64,000 bases of DNA from Ectothiorhodosinus mongolicus (GCF_022406875.1 NZ_CP023018.1:655575-719574), one strand, 5' to 3'; shown: positions 42,828-52,432, numbered from the stretch's first letter. Numbers and translations: made by a program. Notes: generated by a model from the letters alone, not told the origin.

Positions 42828-43800
42828 TTATGTCGATTGGGCTGAAGAGATAATCTGCTCGTACACCGCCCGATACTGCGCCGCGACCACGGGGGCGGCA
42901 AATCGCGCCTCTGCCCGCTCCCGCGCTTGCTGGCCCAATAGCCCGCTGGATGGCCCTGTCGCCCCCTGCGCCAGCACCCAGGCGATGCCGTGGGCGAGGT
43001 CTTCGGTGTCGAAGGCCTTGGCGAGGTAGCCAGTGCGCTGGTGCTCGACGATGTCTGGCAGTCCGCCGGTGTGGAAGGCGATCACCGGGGTGGCGCAGGC
43101 GTGGGCTTCGACGCCGGTGTTGGGCAGATTGTCTTGGCGCGAGGGGATCACCATGGCATCGGCGGCGCTGTAGAGCGCGCGCAGGCTGAGGTCGTCGTGC
43201 AGATGACCGGTGTAGTGGATGGGGAAGCCGAGGTTGGGGGGGTGACTGCGGCGCTCGTTGGCCGAAGACAACGAGTTCCATGCCTTGAGCGCGGGGATCG
43301 TCGCGCAGGTGTTTCAATGCTTGCAGAAGCAGATCAAAACCCTTGTGGTGGGCGTTGTTCGCGCCATAGGAACCAAACAGCAACATCGGCACATGAGCTG
43401 GCAATCCCAACAACTCTCGTGCGAGCGATTGCTCCAACGGCTTCCAGCGCTCCGTATTGATGGGATTCGCCACTACCGATACCGGCCAATCGCGCATCAG
43501 CGCACTGTCGCGCACGCAGTCGGCCAGCCATTGGCTCGGCGTCACGATATGCATGGGTTGTTGCCAGTGCTTTCGTTTTCGCTGCCAAGTCCAGCGATTG
43601 AGATCAAAACCAGATTCGTACGAAGGGCGGTTATCGCGACGATATCCGTCTAGCCAGCGATGATTCTCGGTGTAGTGCTCCGCGCCGCAGAACGCCCACA
43701 TGTCATGCAGGGTCCAGACGATGGGCTTTTGGATGCGACCGATGTCGGCGATAGAGAGCATCTCGCCCTGCACCCAATGCGAAGGCAGAATCGCCGCCAA
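42828..43800 (-). pseudogene. GT4-type glycosyltransferase split at a G7 tract and 5'-truncated
   Basis: The upstream part (43800 to ~43243) reads RIQKPIVWTLHDMWAFCGAEHYTENHRWLDGY...HIVTPSQWLADCVRDS...LLFGSYGANNAHHKGFDLLLQAL, the WcaC-like GT4 acceptor domain and donor start. The downstream part (43240 to 42828) reads NLGFPIHYTGHLHDDLSLRALYSAADAMVIPSRQDNLPNTGVEAHACATPVIAFHTGGLPDIV in another frame. The join is a run of seven G at 43236-43242; six would restore one frame. The 5' end is fused to gmd-derived DNA, so the first ~80 residues are missing. Confidence 0.8.
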
Positions 43801-43807
43801 GTCGCTG

Positions 43808-43850
43808 CCGTCTTGGCCTGTAATGCCGGTGATGAGTGCTTTTTTAACTC
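43808..43850 (-). pseudogene. gmd 5'-end fragment fused to the glycosyltransferase
   Basis: Reads [17 protein letters not shown] in frame with the GT4 gene's AAILPSHW. It matches the first codons of gmd (about 8930-8967), with the ATG changed to GTT. The recombination joint lies at GGCAGCGACTTGGCG. Confidence 0.7.
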
Positions 43851-43864
43851 ATGGCCTCCAATGT

Positions 43865-44950
43865 TCAGAAAAACGCTTTCATGTCGCGCAACTGATAGGC
43901 TCGACCCAGCCAATTAAAAAACTCTGCTGGTGTTTTCATTGAATGCGAATAAGAATTTTTAGATAAGCTCGGTAAGGCTATCGCCAACAATAAAATGGCG
44001 AATCTAGTTCTCTTTGTGAGGCTGATATCAAGCCCGGACACTTCCAACAAAGGGACAACGACAGCGTCTAAATCACCATTCAAGAACCCCGCTAAAGTGG
44101 CCTTACTGTAAACCGACCATCCAGCAACCACACCCAAGGGATGGACGAAAGCCGCACGCTCAAGAACTGGAAATGTGTCTATAAAGTGGTAACCCGATTG
44201 GGTTATGACTGCATTGTGCGGGCTGTTATCACTACCTGATGGCACATAAGTCGTGTTAATCACATCTCTGATTTCCAGCAACTCACCTAAAAAACGCTTA
44301 AAGAAATCGTCTTCTACAGACTGTAGGAACCCCTTTCCCAATGCGTCATTCAAATCTACAGCTTGACATTTACAGTGGGAGCCCTCGTCCGCGCCCTGGT
44401 CTTGCATATGTTGAGCCAATCTCGTGTAATCTTGACAGATGGTGCCCACCACGGATTTGGCGTCACCCGCAGACAAATCACGAATATGCTTTCCTTCCAG
44501 CAACTGCTCCTCAATAAACTGCCGGCAGTGCGAGACAGTAAAACCCGGAGCGTTCACAAAAGTCTGCCACGTCCTTCTTTCACTTTCTTGCTCCGGAGTT
44601 ACCACTCCAAAGCCGTAATATCGGATAAGACTTCCTCGAATCTCGTCAAAAAATATCAGACCACCATCGGAAGGAATCACAATCATATCGGAGGAAAAAC
44701 GTGCGCGCTCAGTCATCTTCGCCTTGTGTTCACCAACCCTTACAACTCTGGTCTTTGGCAAAGACTTTAGGCTTCGTGCTATTTCGCGTAGACGGCCTCG
44801 CCCTTTTCCACCTTTAGCTATATCAACATGGAGTTCCTCTTGAAAGGTTCTCCAGTGTTTCCACAGGTACCCATTTTTGGAAATCCAGAACCCCGGACGC
44901 ATGCAAACTTGGGCCTCGAACGCGGCCCTCTGCAATCTCTCAGTTATCAT
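43865..44950 (-). CDS. Hypothetical protein in the polysaccharide locus
   Basis: 361 aa, not recognised. MRPGFWISKNGYLWKHWRTFQEELHVDIAKG at the start; the middle has IVIPSDGGLIFFDEIRGSLIRYYGFG and HCKCQAVDLNDALGKGFLQSVEDDFFKRFL; and the end GLDISLTKRTRFAILLLAIALPSLSKNS is hydrophobic. It recalls kinase-like or glycan-modifying proteins only loosely. It lies between two copies of the same GT fragment, so it may have arrived with a recombination event. Confidence 0.6.
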   Translation of the reverse strand: MITERLQRAAFEAQVCMRPGFWISKNGYLWKHWRTFQEELHVDIAKGGKGRGRLREIARSLKSLPKTRVVRVGEHKAKMTERARFSSDMIVIPSDGGLIFFDEIRGSLIRYYGFGVVTPEQESERRTWQTFVNAPGFTVSHCRQFIEEQLLEGKHIRDLSAGDAKSVVGTICQDYTRLAQHMQDQGADEGSHCKCQAVDLNDALGKGFLQSVEDDFFKRFLGELLEIRDVINTTYVPSGSDNSPHNAVITQSGYHFIDTFPVLERAAFVHPLGVVAGWSVYSKATLAGFLNGDLDAVVVPLLEVSGLDISLTKRTRFAILLLAIALPSLSKNSYSHSMKTPAEFFNWLGRAYQLRDMKAFF

Positions 44951-44997
44951 ACTTTCCTCACAAAAATCATTTCCTCATCTAGGCCCTGTCTAAAACT

Positions 44998-45178
44998 AAT
45001 CACCCATTCGCCTTCTTCGGCCACCAACTCGTCTAAGCAACCCATGTTGGCGCGCATTTCACGGATATTCAGCTCTTTCATGGGTGCTCTATGTATTGTG
45101 CTGCAAATGAGGATTTGCTAGCACGAACCCCTGTGGTCGTCAAACCAAGACAGTCCGGATTCACGCTGTTTTCAGGAC
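44998..45178 (-). pseudogene. Duplicate of a Phd antitoxin start and promoter
   Basis: Matches 13798-13980: the first ~28 codons of the antitoxin (MKELNIREMRANMGCLDELV...) and the upstream TGTGCTGCAAAT palindrome (45097-45124). Nothing of the toxin is present. The copy directly abuts the second GT fragment. Confidence 0.75.
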
Positions 45179-45571
45179 TCAGCAATGCTCGTACACCGCC
45201 CGATACTGCTCCGCCACCACCGGCGCGGCAAACCGCGCCTCTGCCCTCTCCCGCGCTTGCTGGCCCAATAGCCCGGCTGATGGCCCTGTCGTCCCCTGCG
45301 CCAGCACCCAGGCGATGCCGTGAGCGAGATCCTGGGTGTCGAAGGCCTTGGCGAGGTAGCCGGTGCGCTGGTGTTGGACGATGTCTGGCAGTCCGCCGGT
45401 GTGGAAGGCGATCACCGGGGTGGCGCAGGCGTGGGCTTCGACACCGGTGTTGGGCAGATTGTCCTGGCGCGAGGGGATTACCATGGCATCGGCGGCGCTG
45501 TAGAGCGCGCGCAGACTGAGGTCGTCGTGCAGGTGGCCGGTGTAGTGGATGGGGAAGCTGAGGTTTGGCAA
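45179..45571 (-). pseudogene. GT4 glycosyltransferase C-terminal fragment, copy 2
   Basis: 130 codons, nearly identical to the C-terminal part of 42828-43243 (HYTGHLHDDLSLRALYSAADAMVIPSRQDNLPNTGVEAH...). Differs by a handful of changes and by the end (YEHC against YEQIISSAQST). No start of its own; begins with a TTG-PNL at the joint with the next gene's DNA. Confidence 0.8.
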
Positions 45572-45590
45572 ATCAGGTTTAAACCTCTCA

Positions 45591-46526
45591 CTACTTCATA
45601 AAGCCAGATGGCGATAACCACTGATAAACCCGATACAACCGTCTTATTTTTCGAAATATGCGTCTCGGCAAACTCGCAATCGCTGCTTGTGGTTTCCAAC
45701 TAAATTGAATGGATTCCAGTTGCTTGATAGCCTCTTTGAGATCATCACAGTACGGCTTATAAACATACTGCTTCAAAGCTAACGGCAGCGAATATTGCCC
45801 AATCAACAATTGCTTCCGAGAAAGAATTCTCAGCCCATGAAAGTGATAAAAGACTGCACGAGCGTAGGGAAAACGCATAGCGTTCCATGGTGCCAACGCG
45901 CGTTCTTTGTCCTGCAATATATGCACGAGTGCTTCAAACCGCTCTGGCCAATCGTCAAGATATTTTTGATCACCGAACTTGCCGTCTTCAAAGCGCGCAT
46001 AGCACCATTCAACACAGCGCTCTTCCCACCACTTGCGAACCATCTCACCACCATCGCGCGTAAATGTCATAAATTGCACGCAAAACTGACCAGATGTTGC
46101 CGAATGATCATATTCGGGCGCATAGGCATGATCGGTAATAAGAACGTGTTTTCCTGATGCATCCAACTCATCAAAGAGTGGTTTTGGGTGCTTGCGAAAC
46201 CACAAATCTGCATCCAAGTAAGTCACACGCTCAACTGTTGCATCAGCCTCAAAGACAAAGCGCGGAGCAAATGGCGTTAATGTCCAGCAATATTCATTAA
46301 TCTTTCTTCCCGGCTTAACTGATAGCAGTTCCTCTGTTTCCAATGCGCTTAGTTTCAACAACCGAACATTCGGCAATACCAGTCTTCCGAGCACATCATA
46401 GGTTTCATCATCAACGCACAAAATCCATAGAACATAATCTCGCACATGCCTTTCCATTGATCGATGCAGTGCCAAGCCTTGAGGCAGGAACAGACTATTG
46501 AAGAGCGTTACGAAATGTTCCATCAA
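45591..46526 (-). CDS. GT-A type glycosyltransferase (GT8-like)
   Basis: 311 aa. The N-terminus MEHFVTLFNSLFLPQGLALHRSMERHVRDYVLWILCVD is typical of GT8-like enzymes. VTYLDADLWFRKHPKPLFDEL contains the DxD metal motif (near residue 103), HAYAPEYDHSATSGQFCVQFMTFTRD the acceptor region, and FGDQKYLDDWPERF the later acidic motif. The start overlaps the end of the aminotransferase by 4 bp. Confidence 0.82.
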   Translation of the reverse strand: MMEHFVTLFNSLFLPQGLALHRSMERHVRDYVLWILCVDDETYDVLGRLVLPNVRLLKLSALETEELLSVKPGRKINEYCWTLTPFAPRFVFEADATVERVTYLDADLWFRKHPKPLFDELDASGKHVLITDHAYAPEYDHSATSGQFCVQFMTFTRDGGEMVRKWWEERCVEWCYARFEDGKFGDQKYLDDWPERFEALVHILQDKERALAPWNAMRFPYARAVFYHFHGLRILSRKQLLIGQYSLPLALKQYVYKPYCDDLKEAIKQLESIQFSWKPQAAIASLPRRIFRKIRRLYRVYQWLSPSGFMK

Positions 46527-47617
46527 GCCACCCGAAAACGATTGACCGCATCAATCACCGTTTGCACATCGGTATCACTCATCTGCGGGTGACAAGGAAG
46601 CGACAGGCAAGTAGCCGCATGCTGTTCACTCACATGTAATCCATCTGGGTCACGTTGAATCGATAAACACGGCTCTTGGTGATGCACTGGCACCGGATAA
46701 TGAATCAGCGTTTGCACGCCTTCGTTCGCAAGGTGCGCCTGCAAGGCATCACGTTGAGCACAAGTCACGACAAACAGGTGATACACATGCGCATCTTTCG
46801 ACTCAGGAGCTGCAAGCAAGCGCACTGAAGGATTATTCATTTCATCACGAAACGCCTGCGCAATCGTCTGTCGCCGTGACGTGAATTCCTCAAGCCACTT
46901 CAAGCGCTCAGTAAGCATCGCTGCTTGAATTTCATCCAGACGGCTATTAAGCCCTAATTCCGGATGATGATAGCGAACACTTTGCCCATAATTCCGCAGG
47001 CGGCCAGCCTTTGCAGCGATATCAGCATCATTCGTCACCAACATCCCCGCATCGCCGGGCGCTCCAAGATTTTTCGTGGGGTAAAAACTGTACGCGCCTG
47101 CAACTCCATAACTTCCAGCAGCGCGTCCCTCACTCTTTGCTAAATGGGCTTGTGCACAATCTTCAATCAAATAAAAACCCCGTTGCTCACAAAACTGTTG
47201 AAAGGACGCAATGTTGCAAACTTGGCCATAAAGGTGCACCAAAAGAACCGCTTTCGTTTGTTGTGTCACGCATCGTTCAACACTATCCAGGGAAAGCAGT
47301 GCCGTGTCCGCTTCAATATCTGCCAGCACAGGAATGGCACCCGCACGATAAATTGCCAATACAGTGGCAAAAGCCGTCATTGGCGTTGTGATCACTTCAT
47401 CGCCCGGCCCAATATTCAGCGCGCGCAACGCAATTTCAATGGCATCTATCCCATTGCCAACCCCAATGGCATGTGAAACGCGACAAGTACCTGCCCAAGC
47501 TGCTTCGAAATGCTCCACTTCTTTACCCAGCACATACCAACCCGACTCCAGCACGCGTTGCGCCGCTGCCAGCATGTCTTCGCGCAACGCTGCCGGCTCG
47601 GATTTGAAGTTATTCAT
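46523..47617 (-). CDS. DegT/DnrJ/EryC1-family sugar aminotransferase
   Basis: 364 aa from the Met at 47617. PLP-dependent aminotransferase: GVGNGIDAIEIALRALNIGPGDEVITTP, VHLYGQVCNIASFQQFCEQRGFYLIEDCAQAHLAK, with the PLP lysine in AYSFYPTKNLGAPGDAGML and LNSRLDEIQAAML. It adds an amino group to a keto-sugar nucleotide. With rfbA and rfbB nearby and no rfbC/rfbD, the likely product is a dTDP-4-amino-4,6-dideoxy (or 3-amino) hexose. Confidence 0.9.
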   Translation of the reverse strand: MNNFKSEPAALREDMLAAAQRVLESGWYVLGKEVEHFEAAWAGTCRVSHAIGVGNGIDAIEIALRALNIGPGDEVITTPMTAFATVLAIYRAGAIPVLADIEADTALLSLDSVERCVTQQTKAVLLVHLYGQVCNIASFQQFCEQRGFYLIEDCAQAHLAKSEGRAAGSYGVAGAYSFYPTKNLGAPGDAGMLVTNDADIAAKAGRLRNYGQSVRYHHPELGLNSRLDEIQAAMLTERLKWLEEFTSRRQTIAQAFRDEMNNPSVRLLAAPESKDAHVYHLFVVTCAQRDALQAHLANEGVQTLIHYPVPVHHQEPCLSIQRDPDGLHVSEQHAATCLSLPCHPQMSDTDVQTVIDAVNRFRVA

Positions 47618-47653
47618 TAAAATCATTGAAACTACTCCAGAATTGCAGCCCGA

Positions 47654-48646
47654 TCAGTTGGCGAAATCCCAGTACTGTTCACTATGTGATTTGTAGTACT
47701 GGATTGTTTGGTCTAACCCGTCATCCAAATCAATCTTTGGTGACCAGCCAAGCTCGGAAGCGATCAATGAAAAATCGCTGTAGTAATCACCAATATCAAT
47801 GGCCTTGCGCTCTTCTGGGAAGGGCACCAATTCGTAATTGCCACCAAACCCAAGGCTTATCATTTTCTCGGCAAGATCTTTCAGGCTAATTACTTCAGTG
47901 CTTCCGAGATTATAGACCTTACCATTCGCTTGTTCGCTGGCGCCGGCAAGCAACAACGCATCCACGCAATCATCCACATAATTGAAATCGCGTAACTGTA
48001 GGCCATCACCAAACACTTTAATCGGCTTCCTCTCCAGTAAGAGACGTATCCAAATACCCAGAAACGTCTGTCGCGCATCCTTCACTCGCATCCCAGGGCC
48101 ATAGGTATTCGTCAGCCGTAAGGCACATGCGCGAATGCCGTAAACATTGTTGTAGAGCAGGTGATACCACTCTCCTGCAAGTTTGTTTATTCCGTTGACA
48201 TCGACGGGTCGAATGGGATGCGTTTCATCCACCGGCAAATAATCCGGCTTGCCGTACAGCTGTCGCGTACTGGCAAAAACAATCTTGATGTCGGGATTAA
48301 TCTTTCGGCATGCCTCAAGAATAGAGAGTTGCGCAGTCGCATTGATCGCTAGATCTGTCTGGGGATCACTCATCGAATCCATGTGACTCGTCTGTCCCGC
48401 AAGATTGAAGAGGTAATCCTGCCCTTTCAGTAAATATTCCATGGCATACGAGTCGCGTACATCGCAAATATTGACAGATACCTTGTCACGAATATCCGCG
48501 ATATTGAACGGATTCCCCCCATATTGCGGAGTAAGACTGTCCACCAGAGTGACCTCCGCTCCCTGATTGACAAGCGTTCGCGCCAAGTTAGAACCGATGA
48601 ATCCGATGCCGCCTGTGATCAGGATCTTTTTATTCGAATAGTCCAT
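47654..48646 (-). CDS. NAD-dependent SDR (sugar epimerase/dehydratase-like)
   Basis: 330 aa. ILITGGIGFIGSNLARTLVNQGAEVTLVDSL is the NAD site, FNLAGQTSHMDSMSDPQTDLAINATAQLSILEAC and SSTRQLYGKPDYLPVDETHP follow, then RLTNTYGPGMRVKDARQTFLG. At the Tyr-x3-Lys position the sequence reads VNGINKLAGEW, so the catalytic Tyr is apparently Asn. It may be a divergent 4-epimerase-like enzyme, as in some CDP- and dTDP-sugar families, or a catalytically altered one. Confidence 0.8.
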   Translation of the reverse strand: MDYSNKKILITGGIGFIGSNLARTLVNQGAEVTLVDSLTPQYGGNPFNIADIRDKVSVNICDVRDSYAMEYLLKGQDYLFNLAGQTSHMDSMSDPQTDLAINATAQLSILEACRKINPDIKIVFASTRQLYGKPDYLPVDETHPIRPVDVNGINKLAGEWYHLLYNNVYGIRACALRLTNTYGPGMRVKDARQTFLGIWIRLLLERKPIKVFGDGLQLRDFNYVDDCVDALLLAGASEQANGKVYNLGSTEVISLKDLAEKMISLGFGGNYELVPFPEERKAIDIGDYYSDFSLIASELGWSPKIDLDDGLDQTIQYYKSHSEQYWDFAN

Positions 48647-48648
48647 CT

Positions 48649-50358
48649 TTATTTAGCCTTAACAAAAAACATACCTTTCCAAGTTGATGTGGGATCAAGC
48701 CGGTCTAATGCATCAAACTCCGCTTTCGTTTCGTAACCATGCGAAATTGCCAACCGCACAAAATTCGATTTTTTAAAAAACCAAAGAGGATAAGCTGCTG
48801 AATAAATCGAGGATGGCGTGACCTGAACTTTAACCAAGTCATCTGCATCGCTATTCAGAAATGGAGTTCGGTCAATAATTAGCGAATCTGCGTCGATGTT
48901 GAGCAGCAATTCAAAAAAATCATACGGTTTTTCCAAATACTGCAAAACGCTGGATAGAAGCACGACATTTGGCTTTTCCGTCTTTACACATTCATCGATC
49001 GTTTCATAAAAGCGCAATCGCTCATCTTGAATGTATTGCTTACCCACTTTCACGAAGTGCGTCTGTTCAACGACCGACCAGCGCAGATCAGCAAGACCTT
49101 CTAGAAATTCACGGTTCTGGAAGTAGCTACTGCCCAGCGAACCGCCAAAGTCCAAGACGCTCAATCGGCCTCCGTTACGCGCGGCAGACCACATCAGACC
49201 CGCAGTCACTGGCCAAGCATATTGAATCTCATCAAAGAGAACTGAGTCACGCTCGTAGGCTGCTTCGCCATTTTTCACTTTAAGCGTTGCAGCTAGCACC
49301 TTATCGAGAATCTCCTGACTGTCGTAGCCACTGGACATGCGCACTGCTTCGTCCCATGTTGCAAAAGGCCCTTCAAAGGTAATCCCCCCCCCTAGGCGAG
49401 AAAGCCGACGCAACTGCCGCGCGAGCACAGGAGGCAGCCAGTCTTTGACCAAACCCGTCAATTTATGGCGCACATTCTCGGGCATGAAACGGCCCAAAAT
49501 ACGTTGCAACGGCGGGCGCTTCGCTCGTAAAAATTCTTCAATGACTGTCTTTGCTGCGGTAGATTCTTCAACGACAACATCATCCAAGCGAATCGGTGTC
49601 GTCGATAACTCAGCATCGAAAACCGCACTCGCACCACAATGTGTGCCTGTACTGTCGTTGCCAATGTTGTGCACCAAGCTGCGACCCGGATAGAGCGTAA
49701 GTTTATTGGCCAAAAATGCGGAGGCATGCCAGCGAACCGCCCATGAATCGTTTGTACCGTTGATCTGGCCCTGTAGCATCCCTGAATAGCTGTATGCACC
49801 GTTAAAATCAAACGCCTTGAGTAGTTTCTGTCGCTTCAATTCATCCAGCAGAAACTGTCCATCTGGATTGAAGAGTTTCCAACCTCGGCGCCAGGTCGCC
49901 CATCCCCAGCAATCGGCACCGCGCAGAAAAAATGCCTCCGGCAATGGTTTTTGTACTGGATAGATGTAGCCATGCACACTAATCACCCGGTCATCTTCTG
50001 CGTAACGCTCCAACGCCTCGTTCATGTAGCGCAAAAAGAATGGAGACGTCTCCAGATCATCTTCCATGACGATGACGTGATCATGCTCGGTGAGAACTTG
50101 GCTCACCCCTTCAATAATTGATTTCGAAAGCCCGTAATTTTCAGGACGATGATGAATCGTCAGCGAACGAAAGCCCTCAATACCAGCGACATATTCCCGT
50201 ACCTGACGAACCGCCTCTTCTTTATCCGAGGAGCGCGCAGCATCGGAAAAGACGATCAAATCGGAATTAGCGGCTTCCGAATTTCTGAGCAGTGATTCGA
50301 CGGTACGACGCACATGCTCAGGACGCGCATAGACAAAAAGTGCAATTGGCGCGCTCAT
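48649..50358 (-). CDS. Glycosyltransferase fused to a TIGR04325-type methyltransferase
   Basis: 569 aa, two domains. The N-terminal ~270 residues form a GT-A domain: [48 protein letters not shown] and [19 protein letters not shown]. The C-terminal half (from about [22 protein letters not shown] near 355) has [34 protein letters not shown] and [23 protein letters not shown], a SAM methyltransferase of the TIGR04325 family. It probably adds and then methylates a sugar. Overlaps rfbA by 4 bp. Confidence 0.88.
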   Translation of the reverse strand: MSAPIALFVYARPEHVRRTVESLLRNSEAANSDLIVFSDAARSSDKEEAVRQVREYVAGIEGFRSLTIHHRPENYGLSKSIIEGVSQVLTEHDHVIVMEDDLETSPFFLRYMNEALERYAEDDRVISVHGYIYPVQKPLPEAFFLRGADCWGWATWRRGWKLFNPDGQFLLDELKRQKLLKAFDFNGAYSYSGMLQGQINGTNDSWAVRWHASAFLANKLTLYPGRSLVHNIGNDSTGTHCGASAVFDAELSTTPIRLDDVVVEESTAAKTVIEEFLRAKRPPLQRILGRFMPENVRHKLTGLVKDWLPPVLARQLRRLSRLGGGITFEGPFATWDEAVRMSSGYDSQEILDKVLAATLKVKNGEAAYERDSVLFDEIQYAWPVTAGLMWSAARNGGRLSVLDFGGSLGSSYFQNREFLEGLADLRWSVVEQTHFVKVGKQYIQDERLRFYETIDECVKTEKPNVVLLSSVLQYLEKPYDFFELLLNIDADSLIIDRTPFLNSDADDLVKVQVTPSSIYSAAYPLWFFKKSNFVRLAISHGYETKAEFDALDRLDPTSTWKGMFFVKAK

Positions 50359-51239
50359 CGATTCACTCGTGATCCAAAGCGCACCAGGTCATGAAGATAT
50401 TTCCCATAACTGCTCTTTCCAAGCGCCTGAGAAATACGTTCAAGGTCTTCGTCTTGCAGCCACCGATTTCGCCATGCAATTTCTTCTGGACAGGCAATCT
50501 TGAACCCCTGACGCTTTTCGATGGTCGCGATAAATAATGAAGCTTCGAGCAACGAATCTTGTGTTCCGGTATCGAGCCAAGCCATCCCCCTTCCAAAAGT
50601 CTCGACTTGCAGCATACCCCGCTTCAAGTAATGGTTATTAACCGAAGTGATTTCCAACTCCCCTCGCGCAGAAGGCTGGATCGATTTGGCAATGTCCACA
50701 ACTTGATTGTCGTAAAAATAAAGACCCGTAATCGCATATCGGGATTTGGGTTTTGCTGGCTTTTCCTCCACAGACAGGGCCCGGCCTGTCTCATCAAACT
50801 CAACAACTCCATAACGCTCAGGATCACTAACCGGATAGGCAAAAACCTGTGCCCCCTGCGCAATCTGGCTCGCTTTTTTTAAACAGCTGGTTAATTCATC
50901 GCCATAAAAAATGTTGTCGCCCAAAATCAAGCAGGAAGGCTCGCTCCCGACGAAATCCTCACCAATGAGGAAAGCTTGGGCGAGCCCATCCGGGCTGGGC
51001 TGCACAGCATACTGCAAGGAGATCCCCCACTGACTGCCATCACCTAAAAGCTGTTCAAAGCGTGGCGTGTCTTGCGGCGTCGAGATAATCAGTATGTCGC
51101 GGATTCCGGCCAGCATCAGCGTGCTCAGCGGGTAGTAGATCATCGGCTTGTCATAGACCGGCAGCAGCTGCTTGGAAATCGCCTGCGTCACAGGGTGCAG
51201 ACGCGTGCCGGAACCGCCCGCAAGGATGATGCCCTTCAT
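50355..51239 (-). CDS. rfbA: Glucose-1-phosphate thymidylyltransferase
   Basis: 294 aa. [48 protein letters not shown] is the RmlA signature; [44 protein letters not shown] and [15 protein letters not shown] are all intact. Makes dTDP-glucose. The 4 bp overlap with rfbB shows one operon. rfbC and rfbD are absent, so dTDP-rhamnose is not the end product here. Confidence 0.97.
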   Translation of the reverse strand: MKGIILAGGSGTRLHPVTQAISKQLLPVYDKPMIYYPLSTLMLAGIRDILIISTPQDTPRFEQLLGDGSQWGISLQYAVQPSPDGLAQAFLIGEDFVGSEPSCLILGDNIFYGDELTSCLKKASQIAQGAQVFAYPVSDPERYGVVEFDETGRALSVEEKPAKPKSRYAITGLYFYDNQVVDIAKSIQPSARGELEITSVNNHYLKRGMLQVETFGRGMAWLDTGTQDSLLEASLFIATIEKRQGFKIACPEEIAWRNRWLQDEDLERISQALGKSSYGKYLHDLVRFGSRVNR

Positions 51240-52432
51240 GTTGCAGTCCCTTTTTCATTCTCAATCACGCCCAGCCGCTGGCGCTGATAGCTGCCGTCTT
51301 GGACGTGCTGACACCAAGTAGCATTGTTCAGATACCACTCCACGGTTTTTCGGAGTCCCGTCTCAAAGGTTTCTGCCGGCACCCAGCCCAGATCCTTCTT
51401 GATCTTGCTCGCATCAATTGCGTAACGCTGGTCGTGGCCGGGGCGGTCTGCAACATAGGTGATGAGGTCTTTGTAACTATTCACGTCATCGCGAGCGACG
51501 AAGTCGCGCGGCGATCCACTCAGCGGGACAAGTTCATCCAAGATATCGCAGAGACGATGAACGACCTCAAGATTGGTCTTCTCGTTGTAACCACCAATAT
51601 TGTAGGTCTCACCTATCCGACCTTCAGTCACGACCTTGTAGAGCGCCCGAGCATGATCTTCGACATGCAGCCAATCCCGAATCTGTTGGCCATTGCCATA
51701 AACCGGCAAGGGCTTGCCCTCAAGGGCATTGAGGATCATGAGCGGAATGAGTTTTTCCGGGAATTGGTAGGGACCATAGTTATTCGAACAATTGGTGATC
51801 AACACCGGTAGGCCATAGGTCCGATGCCAGGCACGCACGAGATGATCGGAACTCGCTTTGGAAGCCGAGTATGGAGAGCTCGGGTCGTAGGCCGTTTCTT
51901 CGGTGAACAGCCCAGTATCGTCGAGACTGCCGTAGACCTCATCGGTAGAAATGTGGTGAAAACGGAAGGACTCTTTTGTTGCCCCCGACGTCATCGCGAG
52001 GGCCGAAGGCCCGTGGCGATCCATACCGTCGATGTGGATTGCTTCGTCGGCTTCGCCTCCTCGCAAAGACAATAATTGTTTCCAATATTCCAGCGCACAT
52101 TCGAGCATCACGGAAGTACCAACAATGTTGGTTTGAATGAATTCAGCCGGTCCGTCAATCGAACGATCGACATGCGACTCGGCAGCAAGATGCATCACGA
52201 CGTCGGGCTTGAAATCAGCAAAGAGTTTCGAAACGAGAGCGCGGTCGCAGACATCGCCCTGAACAAATTGATACCGAGGGTTACTCGAAACCGCAGCGAG
52301 AGATTCCAAGTTCCCGGCATACGTAAGCTTGTCAAGATTCAGAACCTGATGATCGGTTTCATTGATCAAAAAACGAATAACAGCAGAGCCAATGAAGCCA
52401 GCACCACCTGCGATAAAAAAATTCAACTTCAT
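51236..52432 (-). CDS. rfbB: dTDP-glucose 4,6-dehydratase with in-frame repeat insertions
   Basis: 398 aa against the usual ~350-360. Standard blocks are present: [71 protein letters not shown] and [15 protein letters not shown]. Two extra segments are encoded by palindromic repeats: about residues 121-149 ([20 protein letters not shown]...) just before the [10 protein letters not shown] motif, and 306-316 ([13 protein letters not shown]) before [16 protein letters not shown]. Both keep the frame. Whether the enzyme still folds is unknown. Confidence 0.95.
   Translation of the reverse strand: MKLNFFIAGGAGFIGSAVIRFLINETDHQVLNLDKLTYAGNLESLAAVSSNPRYQFVQGDVCDRALVSKLFADFKPDVVMHLAAESHVDRSIDGPAEFIQTNIVGTSVMLECALEYWKQLLSLRGGEADEAIHIDGMDRHGPSALAMTSGATKESFRFHHISTDEVYGSLDDTGLFTEETAYDPSSPYSASKASSDHLVRAWHRTYGLPVLITNCSNNYGPYQFPEKLIPLMILNALEGKPLPVYGNGQQIRDWLHVEDHARALYKVVTEGRIGETYNIGGYNEKTNLEVVHRLCDILDELVPLSGSPRDFVARDDVNSYKDLITYVADRPGHDQRYAIDASKIKKDLGWVPAETFETGLRKTVEWYLNNATWCQHVQDGSYQRQRLGVIENEKGTAT
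51485..51518. repeat. Palindromic repeat inside rfbB, unit 1
   Basis: GTCATCGCGAGCGACGAAGT...GGCGATCC, a member of the TCATTGCGAGG...GTGGCAATCC family, inserted in frame in rfbB near codons 306-316. Confidence 0.8.
51989..52072. repeat. Palindromic repeat pair inside rfbB, unit 2
   Basis: GTCATCGCGAGGGCCGAAGG...GGCGATCCA followed by an opposite-facing TGGATTGCTTCGTC...CTCGCAAAGACA. The two units lie head to head and add ~29 codons to rfbB near codons 121-149 without a stop or frameshift. Confidence 0.8.

Noticed and set aside
42814-43271. Natural C-terminus of the 328-codon GT frame after the G tract
   Set aside because: The sequence there is Pro/Arg-rich and out of frame; the conserved GT4 C-terminus lies in the other frame.
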